From: Sphingomonas sp. OK281
GTDB lineage: Bacteria > Pseudomonadota > Alphaproteobacteria > Sphingomonadales > Sphingomonadaceae
Reading direction: 5' to 3'
Assembly (NCBI RefSeq): GCF_900115295.1
Contig: NZ_FOVZ01000009.1
Location: forward strand, 1-64,000
DNA: 64,000 nucleotides
The notes under the pieces were generated by a model, which was not told where the DNA came from, ran no database searches, and saw only the letters and a program-made list of their open reading frames with translations. Below are positions 16,733 to 26,266 of the stretch, piece after piece (position 1 is the stretch's first letter; each line of letters starts with the position of its first letter). The translations under genes were made by a program, and so were the position numbers.

Positions 16733-17979
16733 CCGCGCTGGTTTTACGAAAAATCGTAAATGATGCGCTGGCTGAGGTCGGAATATCCTTTGAATATCCA
16801 TCTGGATATAAACTCAAGCCGCGGACGACGACGTGGTTCGAAAACGAGCGCGGCTTCGGCTTGCGTCACTACACGACAGGGCGGGAGGTCTACGTCGTCC
16901 AGACTCGTATGGCGGGACGACTCCGCACCGTCACCATCGCGCCCGCCACCCTCATTACCCAGCATCAGGCGATGACGATCGCGCGGCGGGTGATCGCCTA
17001 CGCGCAGGTAGGGCATGATCCGGCGACCGATCGGGCGCGCATCCGCTCCGCACCACGCTTTGATGATTTTCTTGATGAGTATTGGCGGCGCTGGTCGCCG
17101 AAGTGGAAGGCCTCCACTCTTGCGACGCACGGCGTGTACCGCCGGCTCTATCTCGATCATGCCTTCACCGGCATCTTCATCGACGAGCTAAACGAGGCCC
17201 ACGTGTCCAAGTGGTTCGCCGCGCTCAACGACGAGACCGGACCAGGCGCCGCCAACCGCTGCCTGAACATCCTCGCCAACATGCTCGCGAAGGCAGAAAG
17301 CTGGGGCTATCGCCTTGAAAATACCAATCCTTGTCGAGCCGTTCGCCCGAACCGGAAGCGCCGATGCGAGCGGTTTCTGTCATCCGCGGAACTGGCTCGG
17401 TTGGGTAAGGTGCTCGCGGAGGATCGGGCCAGCGAGGATCAGCTCAAAGTGGTGGTGGCTGCGGCAATTACCCTGTTGCTGTTGACGGGGTGTCGTTCGG
17501 GTGAGGTGGCAGGCCTGCAATGGCCAGACGTCAGGGGCAACCGGCTCAAGCTACGCGACAGCAAAACGGGGCCGCGCACCGTTTGGCTCGGCGACGAGGC
17601 TCGGGCGGTGATGGCCGCCCTGCCCCGGCAGAAGAGCGTGCTCTGGCTGTTCTGGAACCCGGTGCTGCGGAAGCCCGTGCTGCGCCTGACCAATCACTGG
17701 CCATCGATCCGGAAACGAGCCCAGTTGACCGGGGTTCGGCTTCACGACCTGCGGCATACGTTCGCGAGCCATGCGGCGATGAACAAGGAGACGCTGCCAA
17801 TGATTGGACGCCTGCTAGGGCACCGTAGCACTCAATCGACCTCCCGCTACGCGCATCTCGACGACGTGCACCTACTCGAAGCCGCTGAGGAAATCGGGAG
17901 CGTGATTGGACAAATGATCGCTTCAGCCGGAGGAGCGCCAATATCGGATCCGTCAATGCTGCGAACGTCCGAATGCTGA
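16729..17979 (+). CDS. Tyrosine recombinase / integrase (second of pair)
   Basis: 416 aa, different from the first recombinase but of the same type. It has a DUF4102-like N-terminus (GFGLRHYTTGREVYVVQTRM), a SAM-like core-binding region, then LLTGCRSGEVAGLQW, LHDLRHTFASHAA and GHRSTQSTSRYAHLDD with the catalytic Arg, His, Arg, His and Tyr. It begins 4 bases inside the first gene. Tandem overlapping recombinases may form a hetero-oligomer, as in other multi-recombinase elements; which one acts on the 16-bp repeats cannot be told here. Confidence 0.87.
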   Translation: MTALVLRKIVNDALAEVGISFEYPSGYKLKPRTTTWFENERGFGLRHYTTGREVYVVQTRMAGRLRTVTIAPATLITQHQAMTIARRVIAYAQVGHDPATDRARIRSAPRFDDFLDEYWRRWSPKWKASTLATHGVYRRLYLDHAFTGIFIDELNEAHVSKWFAALNDETGPGAANRCLNILANMLAKAESWGYRLENTNPCRAVRPNRKRRCERFLSSAELARLGKVLAEDRASEDQLKVVVAAAITLLLLTGCRSGEVAGLQWPDVRGNRLKLRDSKTGPRTVWLGDEARAVMAALPRQKSVLWLFWNPVLRKPVLRLTNHWPSIRKRAQLTGVRLHDLRHTFASHAAMNKETLPMIGRLLGHRSTQSTSRYAHLDDVHLLEAAEEIGSVIGQMIASAGGAPISDPSMLRTSEC

Positions 17980-18053
17980 CGAAACGTCCTGTATCGCTAT
18001 CGATGAGCGCCCCGGTTGGCTCGGATCGGCTACAGCCGTAGAAGGACCCCCAA

Positions 18054-19919
18054 ATGACTAACAGCAAATATGCCCATCTCGATCGATCCGCCCTCATCCG
18101 CATCCTTGAGCGTCGGGACGCCGAACGGCGCTTCGGCCTCGTATGGGAGCGTGACGAATTGGAAGCCGACGCCGCTCTAAATGACGATTTCGTAGTTTTG
18201 GAGCACGACCTCGAAGCGAGCTGCGGCGCTGGTCTACAGCGCAACCTTATCATTGAGGGCGACAATTACGACGCTTTGAGAGTCTTACGTGCGACTCACT
18301 CGGGCCGAATAAAGGTCATCGCTATTGATCCGCCATATAATACGGGTGCTCGAGACTTCATATATAACGACCACTATGTCGATCGAGATCATGCTTTCCG
18401 GCATTCGCTTTGGTTAGAATTTATGTACCGACGCCTTTCTGTGGCTCGTGAGCTATTGCGACCTGATGGGGTTATATTTGTCAATATTGGTGAGGATGAG
18501 CATGCTCATCTCGCTATGCTAATGGATCAGATATTTTCCGGCATGAGGGTTGGTACTTTTGTTTGGCGGACCCGTCAGGGGGCTAACGATGCGGGCGGAG
18601 CGTTCTTCACCCAGGATCATGAGTACGTTCTTTGCTATGCCGGGCCAGAATTCCGCTTTGGGGGCGAGGAGAAAAGTGACGCACTTTATACTAACTCAGA
18701 TGGTGATCCGTTTGGGCCATGGAAAAGTTCGGACATCACCAAGGCGCATACCTACATACAACGTCCTAATACCTACTATCCAATTCGAAATCCAAATACG
18801 GATGTTTGGTACCCTTGCAATCCAGACTCTGTGTGGAGATTCGCGTCACGCGACCGAGTAACTCCGGGCCAGAAGTTGCGTACAAAGACGATGGAGGAGT
18901 GGATCGATGACGGTCGGGTACTTTGGCCCCGGAATGATCGGACCGTTAATTATCGGACCCGTGATGAACTCGACGCGGCAATAACGGACGGCGCTGCACC
19001 ATTTGTGCTACGTCATAATCTTCCTGACCTCGATGACTTAGTAGGGAAAGACCTGGGTTACGGGAGGCCTCAGTTTAAGCGATATTTGTCAGATCGCAAA
19101 AAGGACTCTAAGCCCCTTTCATCCTGGATCGTCGCGACTCTAGCTGATAAACTCGAGAAGGGTAGCGGCGATACGACCGTTACGACCATGACTGTCGGCA
19201 CCAACACTGAGGGCACCGCGACGATACAGTCAGTATTGGGTAGTAAAGCGTTCACCTTCCCTAAGCCAGTAAGTCTTTTGAGAGCTCTGATTGCCCAATC
19301 CACTGCTGCGGACGGCGGGCACGTTGTTCTGGACTTCTTCGCAGGTAGTGGAACGACTGGACAGGCAGTCCTGGAACTCAATGAAGCTGATGATGGCGAC
19401 CGTCATTTCATCCTGTGCTCCAATAGCGAGGCGACGCGGGAGGAGCCCGACAAGAACGTGTGCCGAAATATAACGCGGGAGCGAATGGCTCGGATTATTG
19501 AGGGATATGTGCCTCGCACGAAGGGACGGAAGGCTGGTGGCAATAACCGTATAGCCGGCCTCGGTAGTGGTTTTGGGTATCTTCGCGCGCTTCGTCTCCC
19601 GGTAGACGAGGTCCGGATGCGCATATCGCACGAGCAGATTTGGACGGCACTTCAGCTAGTGCATTCTGGCGCGGTCGGTGATGCCCCCTTGACTGGCTCG
19701 CTCTACGTTCTGCCGCTGCCAGACGGCGACCTTGTGTATATGCCTAACGAGGATGAGAGCACTCTTCAGGCAATCAAGGCTCGGCTAACCCGACGCGCGT
19801 CTGCAATAATTTATTCGTGGCGTCCCGGAGTCGTGGCACAATATGTCCAAGGCGAAGGCGTAACGATCGCGAAAATCCCTGACGAACTGCTGACTCGTTT
19901 TGGCAAACCGACAGGATGA
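18054..19919 (+). CDS. mod: Type III DNA methyltransferase (Mod), adenine-specific
   Basis: 621 aa. Beta-class N6-adenine methylase: catalytic motif DPPYNTG at residues 92-98 precedes the SAM-binding LDFFAGSGTTGQAVLELN at about 424-441, with the target-recognition region between. ATG 18054 follows AAGGA eight bases upstream. It is directly before a helicase-nuclease gene whose start it overlaps, the normal mod-res order of type III restriction-modification. It would supply sequence recognition and protect the plasmid and host. The sequence is visibly less GC-rich than the plasmid backbone, in line with import on the island. Confidence 0.88.
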   Translation: MTNSKYAHLDRSALIRILERRDAERRFGLVWERDELEADAALNDDFVVLEHDLEASCGAGLQRNLIIEGDNYDALRVLRATHSGRIKVIAIDPPYNTGARDFIYNDHYVDRDHAFRHSLWLEFMYRRLSVARELLRPDGVIFVNIGEDEHAHLAMLMDQIFSGMRVGTFVWRTRQGANDAGGAFFTQDHEYVLCYAGPEFRFGGEEKSDALYTNSDGDPFGPWKSSDITKAHTYIQRPNTYYPIRNPNTDVWYPCNPDSVWRFASRDRVTPGQKLRTKTMEEWIDDGRVLWPRNDRTVNYRTRDELDAAITDGAAPFVLRHNLPDLDDLVGKDLGYGRPQFKRYLSDRKKDSKPLSSWIVATLADKLEKGSGDTTVTTMTVGTNTEGTATIQSVLGSKAFTFPKPVSLLRALIAQSTAADGGHVVLDFFAGSGTTGQAVLELNEADDGDRHFILCSNSEATREEPDKNVCRNITRERMARIIEGYVPRTKGRKAGGNNRIAGLGSGFGYLRALRLPVDEVRMRISHEQIWTALQLVHSGAVGDAPLTGSLYVLPLPDGDLVYMPNEDESTLQAIKARLTRRASAIIYSWRPGVVAQYVQGEGVTIAKIPDELLTRFGKPTG

Positions 19920-19965
19920 TTGCTACCGCTTACATGTGACCCCGTTTGAGCTACACGCCTGCGTC

Positions 19966-22404
19966 ATGTCCGATTTGAAAATCTTTCAACGAAAAGCAGT
20001 GGCGGAGGCAGTGGCGCTCCTATCTGAAGGCCGACCGCCGGTGTTAGCTGCAGGTGACCCTTCGGCGGTTGTTGATCACCCACGTGCTCTTCTCCTTGAA
20101 GCACCGACGGGCGCCGGAAAGACCAGAATGGCAGGTACCATCGCCAGTCGCCTCTGTGAAATTGACAAGGTCGTCTGGTTTTGGTTTGCCCCGTTCGCAG
20201 GCGTCGTTGGGCAGGCTAGCGATGTTTTGCGCGAGCGCTTTGCGGGGCTGCGTGTTCGAGACATCAAAAGTGATCGATCGCTTGAGGAGCTTCGACCTGG
20301 AGATATATATCCGGTCACCTGGCAGGCTGTGGCGGTCCGCGAGGAGTCTACTAGGTTGGTCAATCGACCGGATGAAAGCCGCCTCGCTTTGCCTGAGTTG
20401 ATCCGTCAGGCCAGAGTGCAGGGAAATCGGGTTGGGATGGTCGTAGACGAGTCACATCACGGACTTCAAGCAGGTGGTGTAGCGGCCGACTTTGTCAGGA
20501 CCACCCTGTGTCCCGACCATATTGTGCTAGTAACTGCGACTCCGGACGACGCTGACGTAGAAGCATTTCGCCGAGCTTGTGGCCTTCCCCGGATCTCGCG
20601 CATTTCGATCAGTCGGCAGGATGTTGTGGATGAGGGGCTTATCAAGCCGAATGTCCGGGTAGTCGCTTTCGCTCCGCCAGCTGGTGGACTTGCCGCCCCT
20701 GTTGATTTTGCGCGCACCGCTATCCGTTTCGGTGTCGATGCGCACAGGGCGATCGCCTTGGCGCTTGGAGAAGCTGGATATTCAGTAACGCCGCTGATGC
20801 TCGTGCAGGTGGATTCCTCGCCAGGTAGCGTCGAACTTGCGCGGGCTACGTTACAGGAGTTTGGGATCGATCCTGCGTCAATCGCAGTGCATACCGCAGC
20901 CGAGCCTGATCCGGACCTTTTGGCAATTGCGTCCGACGAAAACGTTCAGGTGCTGATTTTCAAAATGGCAGTGGCGCTGGGATTTGACGCTCCGCGGGCG
21001 TGGACGCTCGTTTCCATGCGTCGGAGTCGAAATATTGATTTCGGCGTGCAGGTGCTCGGGCGTGTCCTGCGTGTAGACAGTCGATTGTTCGGCCTAGACT
21101 TGCCTACGGGACTGGATCGAGCCTACGCGTTCGTAGCCGATCCTGACGTGCAGGACGGTATAATTTCTGCCGCTGACAGGATCAATGCTCTTACCACCGA
21201 CGTTCGCCGTGTCGCGCCAGATGCGCAGCTTACGTTGATTCAGCTAGTCAACTCGTCTGCAACTGATTTGGCTACGTCGCTTGCTCCAAGTGTGCATCAA
21301 GATCCACTTGCTAAAGTTCCAGACGAAGCTGGAAGCACCGGACAAACTATAGTTGTCGGGATGTCCGTCGATGAAGGCAACGCAGCTGATCTGTTCGGAA
21401 TCGGTCGTCTTCCGAAGGCGGTACGAGACAGCAGCGCGGGTTCGGCGACAGTTCCCCAGGCCATTCGATACCCTTTACGTCAAGACATCCATCTACCTAA
21501 TGCGTTATTAACAGAACGCTTCCCGCGTGCCGAAGAGGCAATCATGGCCTGCGTCGCAGATACCATCGATTTCGGTCCCGCTGCGCTACAGATGCTGTCC
21601 CGCAGCGGCGTGTCAGTAGTCCGGCGAACCGCCGAAGCGTTCACCAATGGCCCGGATCGCCTTAGCCGTGATGAGGTACTAGCAGATCTAGCGGTGCGCA
21701 ATTTGGTAGTTGGGGGCCAGACCGCGCTCTTCGAGAATGACCATGTCAACGGGCGATCTCTCTTGCCCGCACTTGCCCGACGCCTGACTGTGGAATGTCG
21801 TCGTGCGGGTATCGCGGAATGGATATCGTCACCTGCGCGTGCCGAGGAAGGCGTGTGTCGTATCGTCGGAAGCGACCCGATGCTGCTAAGACGTGCCGTC
21901 CGAGAATGCCTTGCACGAAATGTTGAGGTAGTGACAGCAGCAGCGCTTCCATCTGAAATCGTCTCAAGCAGCCCCCTGCCAAGATCTAGATTGAACGTTT
22001 ACGGGGTCGTACCAAAAGGCCTAAATAATTGGGAGCGGGCATTCGTGGCCGTTCTAGATGATGACGTCTCGGACACAGTTACATGGTGGCACCGGAACGA
22101 ACCAAGAAAGCCGGAGGCCGTGTCGATCTGCGCTCCTGGCACACGTTATAACTACTATCCAGACTTCGTAGTCGGCGTTCGTGGGCGACGGTCCGAACAT
22201 AGCGTCATCCTAGTAGAGACAAAGCACCAAACGAACAGTGAAGATTCTATGGCGAAAGCAAGAGCCGAGCATTCACAATATGGAAGAGTTATGATGCTCA
22301 CGCGAACTGACGCGGGACAGTGGTGGATAGTGCAGTACGATCATGATCGCGAGCAGGTCGTGCGCAGCCACCCTTTCTCTATTGATCGAATGATTAACTA
22401 CTGA
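19966..22404 (+). CDS. res: Type III restriction-like helicase/nuclease (Res)
   Basis: 812 aa SF2 translocase with Walker A APTGAGKT at 46-53, DESH box at about 161-164, motif III TATP, and motif VI-like QVLGRVLRVDSR. The C-terminal end carries a PD-(D/E)xK-type site: YPDFVVG near residue 730 and ILVETKH near 746-750. This fits a restriction subunit that cuts after ATP-driven contact between sites. I chose ATG 19966; an earlier TTG at 19900 is in frame and overlaps mod by 20 bases, so the N-terminus is uncertain. It forms an operon with mod and ends 11 bases inside the convergent gene at 22394. Confidence 0.82.
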   Translation: MSDLKIFQRKAVAEAVALLSEGRPPVLAAGDPSAVVDHPRALLLEAPTGAGKTRMAGTIASRLCEIDKVVWFWFAPFAGVVGQASDVLRERFAGLRVRDIKSDRSLEELRPGDIYPVTWQAVAVREESTRLVNRPDESRLALPELIRQARVQGNRVGMVVDESHHGLQAGGVAADFVRTTLCPDHIVLVTATPDDADVEAFRRACGLPRISRISISRQDVVDEGLIKPNVRVVAFAPPAGGLAAPVDFARTAIRFGVDAHRAIALALGEAGYSVTPLMLVQVDSSPGSVELARATLQEFGIDPASIAVHTAAEPDPDLLAIASDENVQVLIFKMAVALGFDAPRAWTLVSMRRSRNIDFGVQVLGRVLRVDSRLFGLDLPTGLDRAYAFVADPDVQDGIISAADRINALTTDVRRVAPDAQLTLIQLVNSSATDLATSLAPSVHQDPLAKVPDEAGSTGQTIVVGMSVDEGNAADLFGIGRLPKAVRDSSAGSATVPQAIRYPLRQDIHLPNALLTERFPRAEEAIMACVADTIDFGPAALQMLSRSGVSVVRRTAEAFTNGPDRLSRDEVLADLAVRNLVVGGQTALFENDHVNGRSLLPALARRLTVECRRAGIAEWISSPARAEEGVCRIVGSDPMLLRRAVRECLARNVEVVTAAALPSEIVSSSPLPRSRLNVYGVVPKGLNNWERAFVAVLDDDVSDTVTWWHRNEPRKPEAVSICAPGTRYNYYPDFVVGVRGRRSEHSVILVETKHQTNSEDSMAKARAEHSQYGRVMMLTRTDAGQWWIVQYDHDREQVVRSHPFSIDRMINY

Positions 22405-23131
22405 TTGGTTCAGGGGTTACAGACAGTCTAAGCATTTCTCCGACTGATCTGCCGTCGGACATCGGCTGTATCACTCTGTAGTTCGCACCTTCTGCCATTC
22501 TTCGTTCGTCGAATCCAATACGGTCGAATAGTTGTAGTTCGCCGCCACCCATAATGGTTGCGGATAATGGCAGGTCGCGCTCATCTCCGAAAAATGGGCG
22601 ATTCTTCGCCCTACTGGGCTCATCGCTCGGCACGCGGAAGAACGCTACTTGCCAAAAAAGGTCTTTCATCCGCTCGCCCGGCTTAGAGCCCGTAGCGTAA
22701 GGTCCAAGAAGAGACTGCGACGGGTGCCGGTGTAGCGCATGCGCATCACTAAGCCAGTGAACGAACGACGAGCGCACCTCTAAAAGGATAGACCTATTGC
22801 CCGGGCCAACACAGCGCAAATCCCACGGATCCGAATCTCGGAAGTTGTCCGTCCTGATCTCGTCATACTCCTCTACCCTCCAATCTGTTGCTCTCCTCCG
22901 CATAAAGCGCGCGAGTAAATACCTTACAGCGTGATCGGCTAGCTTTCCAGCAACCAGGCGTCTTAATCTAACATCTCTCGGCCTTGCGTGCCCGCGTGGT
23001 GAATGTACGTTAATCATATCGACTTTCAACTCGGCCATCCTCATTGGACCGACCAAGTCCTCGGGTTCGAACAGTACCTCGACCGGACCGATGTCTTCCA
23101 GCCTCTCGGTATGGACGTAGCTAAGATCCAT
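22394..23131 (-). CDS. Hypothetical protein, possible nuclease fold
   Basis: 245 aa, convergent with res and overlapping its end by 11 bases. Around residues 92-117 it has DSDPWDLRC then ILLEVRSSF, the strand pattern of a PD-(D/E)xK core with Arg where Lys is usual. The C-terminal part mentions WQVAFFRVP and GGGELQLFDRIGF. ATG 23131 follows GCGGAAAT. I do not recognise a family. It could be an accessory nuclease of the island or a DNA-binding pseudo-nuclease. Confidence 0.5.
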   Translation of the reverse strand: MDLSYVHTERLEDIGPVEVLFEPEDLVGPMRMAELKVDMINVHSPRGHARPRDVRLRRLVAGKLADHAVRYLLARFMRRRATDWRVEEYDEIRTDNFRDSDPWDLRCVGPGNRSILLEVRSSFVHWLSDAHALHRHPSQSLLGPYATGSKPGERMKDLFWQVAFFRVPSDEPSRAKNRPFFGDERDLPLSATIMGGGELQLFDRIGFDERRMAEGANYRVIQPMSDGRSVGEMLRLSVTPEPISS

Positions 23132-23236
23132 ATTTCCGCACCCTATAATAACGAATTAAAACTGGTTATAGTGACGGGACAACTCGTGCGGAACCAATGT
23201 CTATAATCGCCGCGACCTGCAATATTAACTATCTCA

Positions 23237-24655
23237 TTATCGGCAATCGGCTACATCGTAATCCTTACCGGCCAAAACTGTGCTAAAGAGATGCACAGCT
23301 TCATGTGACCACTTTCTAACAGCGGACTTTTTACCAGTCTTGATTCGCTCGTGGTACCTGTTGTCGGAGGAGCGAAGGTCTACGCCTTTCTCCTGTTTTA
23401 CCTTTTTTATTACCTTGTCCAGCGCGTTCCAACCTCTCAGACCGAGCTCATCAGCAACTTGGCTTAAGGTAAATGGGTGGGTCTTATTGTCACTGTCGGC
23501 ATAGGTGAGGCCAAGCATTCTCGGCAGTGTTTCGTCATCTTGAGCAACCTTTTCTAGAGTTGCATAGTCAACTTCGACCGTTCCGCCCGGTATGTCTTTG
23601 CGCGTAAGCTTCATCAGCCTGGCCGCGAGAGCCCGCAGCAACGCCGGATTCACTTGCTTGAGTTCGTGCCGGGCAGCTAGAAGATCAAAAACGTCGATCA
23701 ACGATGTAACGTTAAATACTCGGAGTCGATACTGCCGGCCATCGTCTTCGTCGTCGATGACCACCTCCGATTGGGCCGCTCCGGCTTTAAGCTCCGCATG
23801 CCAGATCACTTGCGCAACGTTGCCGATGAGTCCGCTCTCGTCCGCCGCGATCCTCCCGATATCACGCAGCAGCGTCCTAACATTTGGATCACCCAAGCCA
23901 TAGCCAAAAATGAAGACTGGATGCTCCACGAAGTACGTTAACAACTTCGCGGCAAAGTAACGGCTCTGTTTCTCCCAGTTTTCGTAGTCAGGTTTCGTAA
24001 GTACTAGAGTTTTAGGGTCGGCAGCCATCCCGTGGACATGGAATATCTCACCGAAGGAGTTAAGGTCGTATCGAAGTACGCCCTTTCCAACGATAGGTTC
24101 GTAACCCTTAAAAATCTGTTCGAGCAACTCATCGTAGTTCGTTGTGATCACTGCATGTGGGCGAATGTCGGCGAGCGCCTTCAGTTCGGCGGACTGTTGT
24201 TTGGAAAGGTCGATCAAGGCCTGCGGCGTGATCTCCAGCAGATGCTGAGCAATAAGCGCTTTCATGAACACGTGTCGGTCCGGTCCGTCGAATAGACTTA
24301 CATCGAATCGATCTTTGCCTGCCGTCCACGCCCACTCAAAGACTTCGTCAGCGATGGCAGTGCCAATGGCGACTTTGTCGTCACCAAACTTCTGGACAAA
24401 GTAGGAGTATGGTCGGGTAGCGGGCTGCACTTGACCCAGCGCAAACCGCAGAGCCCCCTCCCAATCAGGAGCCCCGATGTAGCGGCGAGAAATGCCCGCT
24501 CCTATAAAAAGAACGGGTTGTACGTCGAATTCTTCTAAGATGCTCTGGATGGCTTCCGAGATCGTGCTTGCTTCCTCAAGGCTGGATGTCGGTGCGTTGA
24601 CCGCATCGTTATGCGGGGCCAGAGACAGGGCGATATCATTTTCAATTTTCGTCAT
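23237..24655 (-). CDS. SIR2-domain protein, likely anti-phage NADase
   Basis: 472 aa. The SIR2 core is complete: GAGIS at 52-56, TTNYD at 171-175, VHG with H208, and GYGLGD at 251-256. It lacks the zinc cysteines of protein deacetylases, as in defence SIR2 proteins that hydrolyse NAD to stop phage growth. The C-terminal 130 residues are helical and end in a basic region, possibly a sensor or nucleic-acid contact. ATG 24655 has GGAG ten bases upstream. It is flanked by gaps of 105 and 171 bases, so it may be a single-gene system or an effector of the neighbouring cluster. Confidence 0.8.
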   Translation of the reverse strand: MTKIENDIALSLAPHNDAVNAPTSSLEEASTISEAIQSILEEFDVQPVLFIGAGISRRYIGAPDWEGALRFALGQVQPATRPYSYFVQKFGDDKVAIGTAIADEVFEWAWTAGKDRFDVSLFDGPDRHVFMKALIAQHLLEITPQALIDLSKQQSAELKALADIRPHAVITTNYDELLEQIFKGYEPIVGKGVLRYDLNSFGEIFHVHGMAADPKTLVLTKPDYENWEKQSRYFAAKLLTYFVEHPVFIFGYGLGDPNVRTLLRDIGRIAADESGLIGNVAQVIWHAELKAGAAQSEVVIDDEDDGRQYRLRVFNVTSLIDVFDLLAARHELKQVNPALLRALAARLMKLTRKDIPGGTVEVDYATLEKVAQDDETLPRMLGLTYADSDNKTHPFTLSQVADELGLRGWNALDKVIKKVKQEKGVDLRSSDNRYHERIKTGKKSAVRKWSHEAVHLFSTVLAGKDYDVADCR

Positions 24656-24826
24656 AACATCGAACTCCGCCCGCGTTGTGTCAGTATGAAATCTAGCGCC
24701 TATTATTTTGTGCGGCTACACCAAGTAGCCGTTAATTCATCAGGCAGGCTTCATCGACCAAGCTACGCAAGGCATCACACTTAGCAGCTGGAAACCCTGT
24801 ATTTATCGTAAAAAGGATGGGCAAAC

Positions 24827-25432
24827 CTAGGACGTGATGGCTTCGATGTTTTCACGTGCCATTCGCACCGCCTCGCGAAGAGTGGACAGCTTAAAATCAG
24901 CGGCTGCCGGGGAAGCAGAAGGCGCCCGAACGAGCCAGCTGTTCCAGTCGTCGTCATCTTTCCACGTAAAGTCGGCGAACGCGGTCTTCGCCATGGACTT
25001 ACCGCTCTTCGTCTCCACCCCAAACGCTATTTCCGTGCACTCCTGTGTCACGGATACTGCGGAATAAATCCAGTACCCATTGTGAGTGTGGCAGAAAGTA
25101 AAACTCCCATTTTCCCAGCAGTCGTCGGGCCGCACGATACATTCGGTTTCCAGCGCCTCGTCAACTGACAGCTTTCGCCATGTGCTTGGTAGACCATTGC
25201 CCCAGGTGACTTCCCACAAAAGATGAAGCATTGCCGCCCAATCGTACCGCGTCAGTTCTGCTGCGCCGCGAGCCGTAAGATAGTCCTCAAGCTCGCTTAA
25301 ATTCATTCCCGGGGGTAACTGCCCATTTCTCACCGCTAGCAATGCGTCGACTCCGGTCCGTACCGCGGGGTCGGTTAAATAAGCAAAGACCGTCGGTTGA
25401 AGTGGAAGCCGATCGTCAATTAAGTCGGTCAC
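24827..25432 (-). CDS. Hypothetical protein coupled to nuclease gene
   Basis: 201 aa from GTG 25432, whose first bases overlap the nuclease stop as GTGA, indicating coupled translation. The protein is acidic with several Trp residues (WAAMLHLLWEVTWGNGLPSTW, WKDDDDWNSWLV) and no motif I know. Its strict coupling to the PD-(D/E)xK protein suggests an immunity, inhibitor or specificity partner. It is the last gene of the long leftward set that starts near 33455. Confidence 0.6.
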   Translation of the reverse strand: MTDLIDDRLPLQPTVFAYLTDPAVRTGVDALLAVRNGQLPPGMNLSELEDYLTARGAAELTRYDWAAMLHLLWEVTWGNGLPSTWRKLSVDEALETECIVRPDDCWENGSFTFCHTHNGYWIYSAVSVTQECTEIAFGVETKSGKSMAKTAFADFTWKDDDDWNSWLVRAPSASPAAADFKLSTLREAVRMARENIEAITS

Positions 25433-26178
25433 GTGGCACGCTCCCATAATGTCCGGCGAAATCGCCGGAACTCGACGTCATCTGGTAGTCCACTCAGTTC
25501 AATTTCGAATCGTCGCAATAAAGTCGACCAATGCAGAAAACGCCATAGACGGTTGCTACGTAATCGTAGGTTGGTCTGCCGACAGATCCTCTGACCTACT
25601 ATCAACAAGGCGCCCGTCCGAGCTTCGCCGTTGCTTGGGGCAAACGCCATACCATAACCTTTTCCGGACTTTGCATATTCAGGTAACGGATTGTCTTTGG
25701 AACTGTGCGCAAACTTGGCTTCGATGATTGCTCCCCAGGCTAGTCCATCGGAAGTTCCGGCAATTATGAGGTCGATCCGCCCTTTGTTCAAACGAAGCTC
25801 GGCCTCGATCTGAACGCTTGTGAGCGAGGCAGGCCAACGTAAATCTGGGTCTGACGCCCGAAGAAACGCCAGTACTCGGGCTTCGCCACCCAATCGGAGG
25901 AAATGGGCGATGCCTTTCGTAGCCTGGACTTCGGTTAGGCGTAGCCAGGAGTGGGGCTCGACACGGAATGAATGGTTTGGGTGCTTGGCATGATGGAATC
26001 GAAGAACGTCAACCTGCTCGGCCTTGCGCCTGGTGGCCATTGCCGCCGTGATTCCGCCTACGTGCAAAGCGTCGCGTGCCTTCAGCCCTACGCGATGCCC
26101 CCATCGACGCAGAGACTCGATGTTTGCGACCCGGAGACTGGGATTTAGAAGCGTGGCAGTCGCATTCATCACGACCAC
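25429..26178 (-). CDS. PD-(D/E)xK nuclease-like protein
   Basis: 249 aa. The catalytic core is visible as IEAELRLNKGRIDLIIAG with D136, followed by WGAIIEAKF with E153 and K155, the classic D...ExK arrangement. The remaining residues are helical. Start is GTG 26178 or ATG 26169; neither has a strong ribosome site. It lies 88 bases downstream of the helicase gene on the same strand and overlaps the next gene by four bases. It would be the DNA-cutting component of the helicase cluster, by inference. Confidence 0.65.
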   Translation of the reverse strand: MVVMNATATLLNPSLRVANIESLRRWGHRVGLKARDALHVGGITAAMATRRKAEQVDVLRFHHAKHPNHSFRVEPHSWLRLTEVQATKGIAHFLRLGGEARVLAFLRASDPDLRWPASLTSVQIEAELRLNKGRIDLIIAGTSDGLAWGAIIEAKFAHSSKDNPLPEYAKSGKGYGMAFAPSNGEARTGALLIVGQRICRQTNLRLRSNRLWRFLHWSTLLRRFEIELSGLPDDVEFRRFRRTLWERAT

Positions 26179-26266
26179 AAACTACCGTTCCCTTTTTGTC
26201 GAACTTCGGACAGTCCACGACGACCCGGCGACGTGCCTATAACCGAACGCGATCCGGAGGCGTGGT

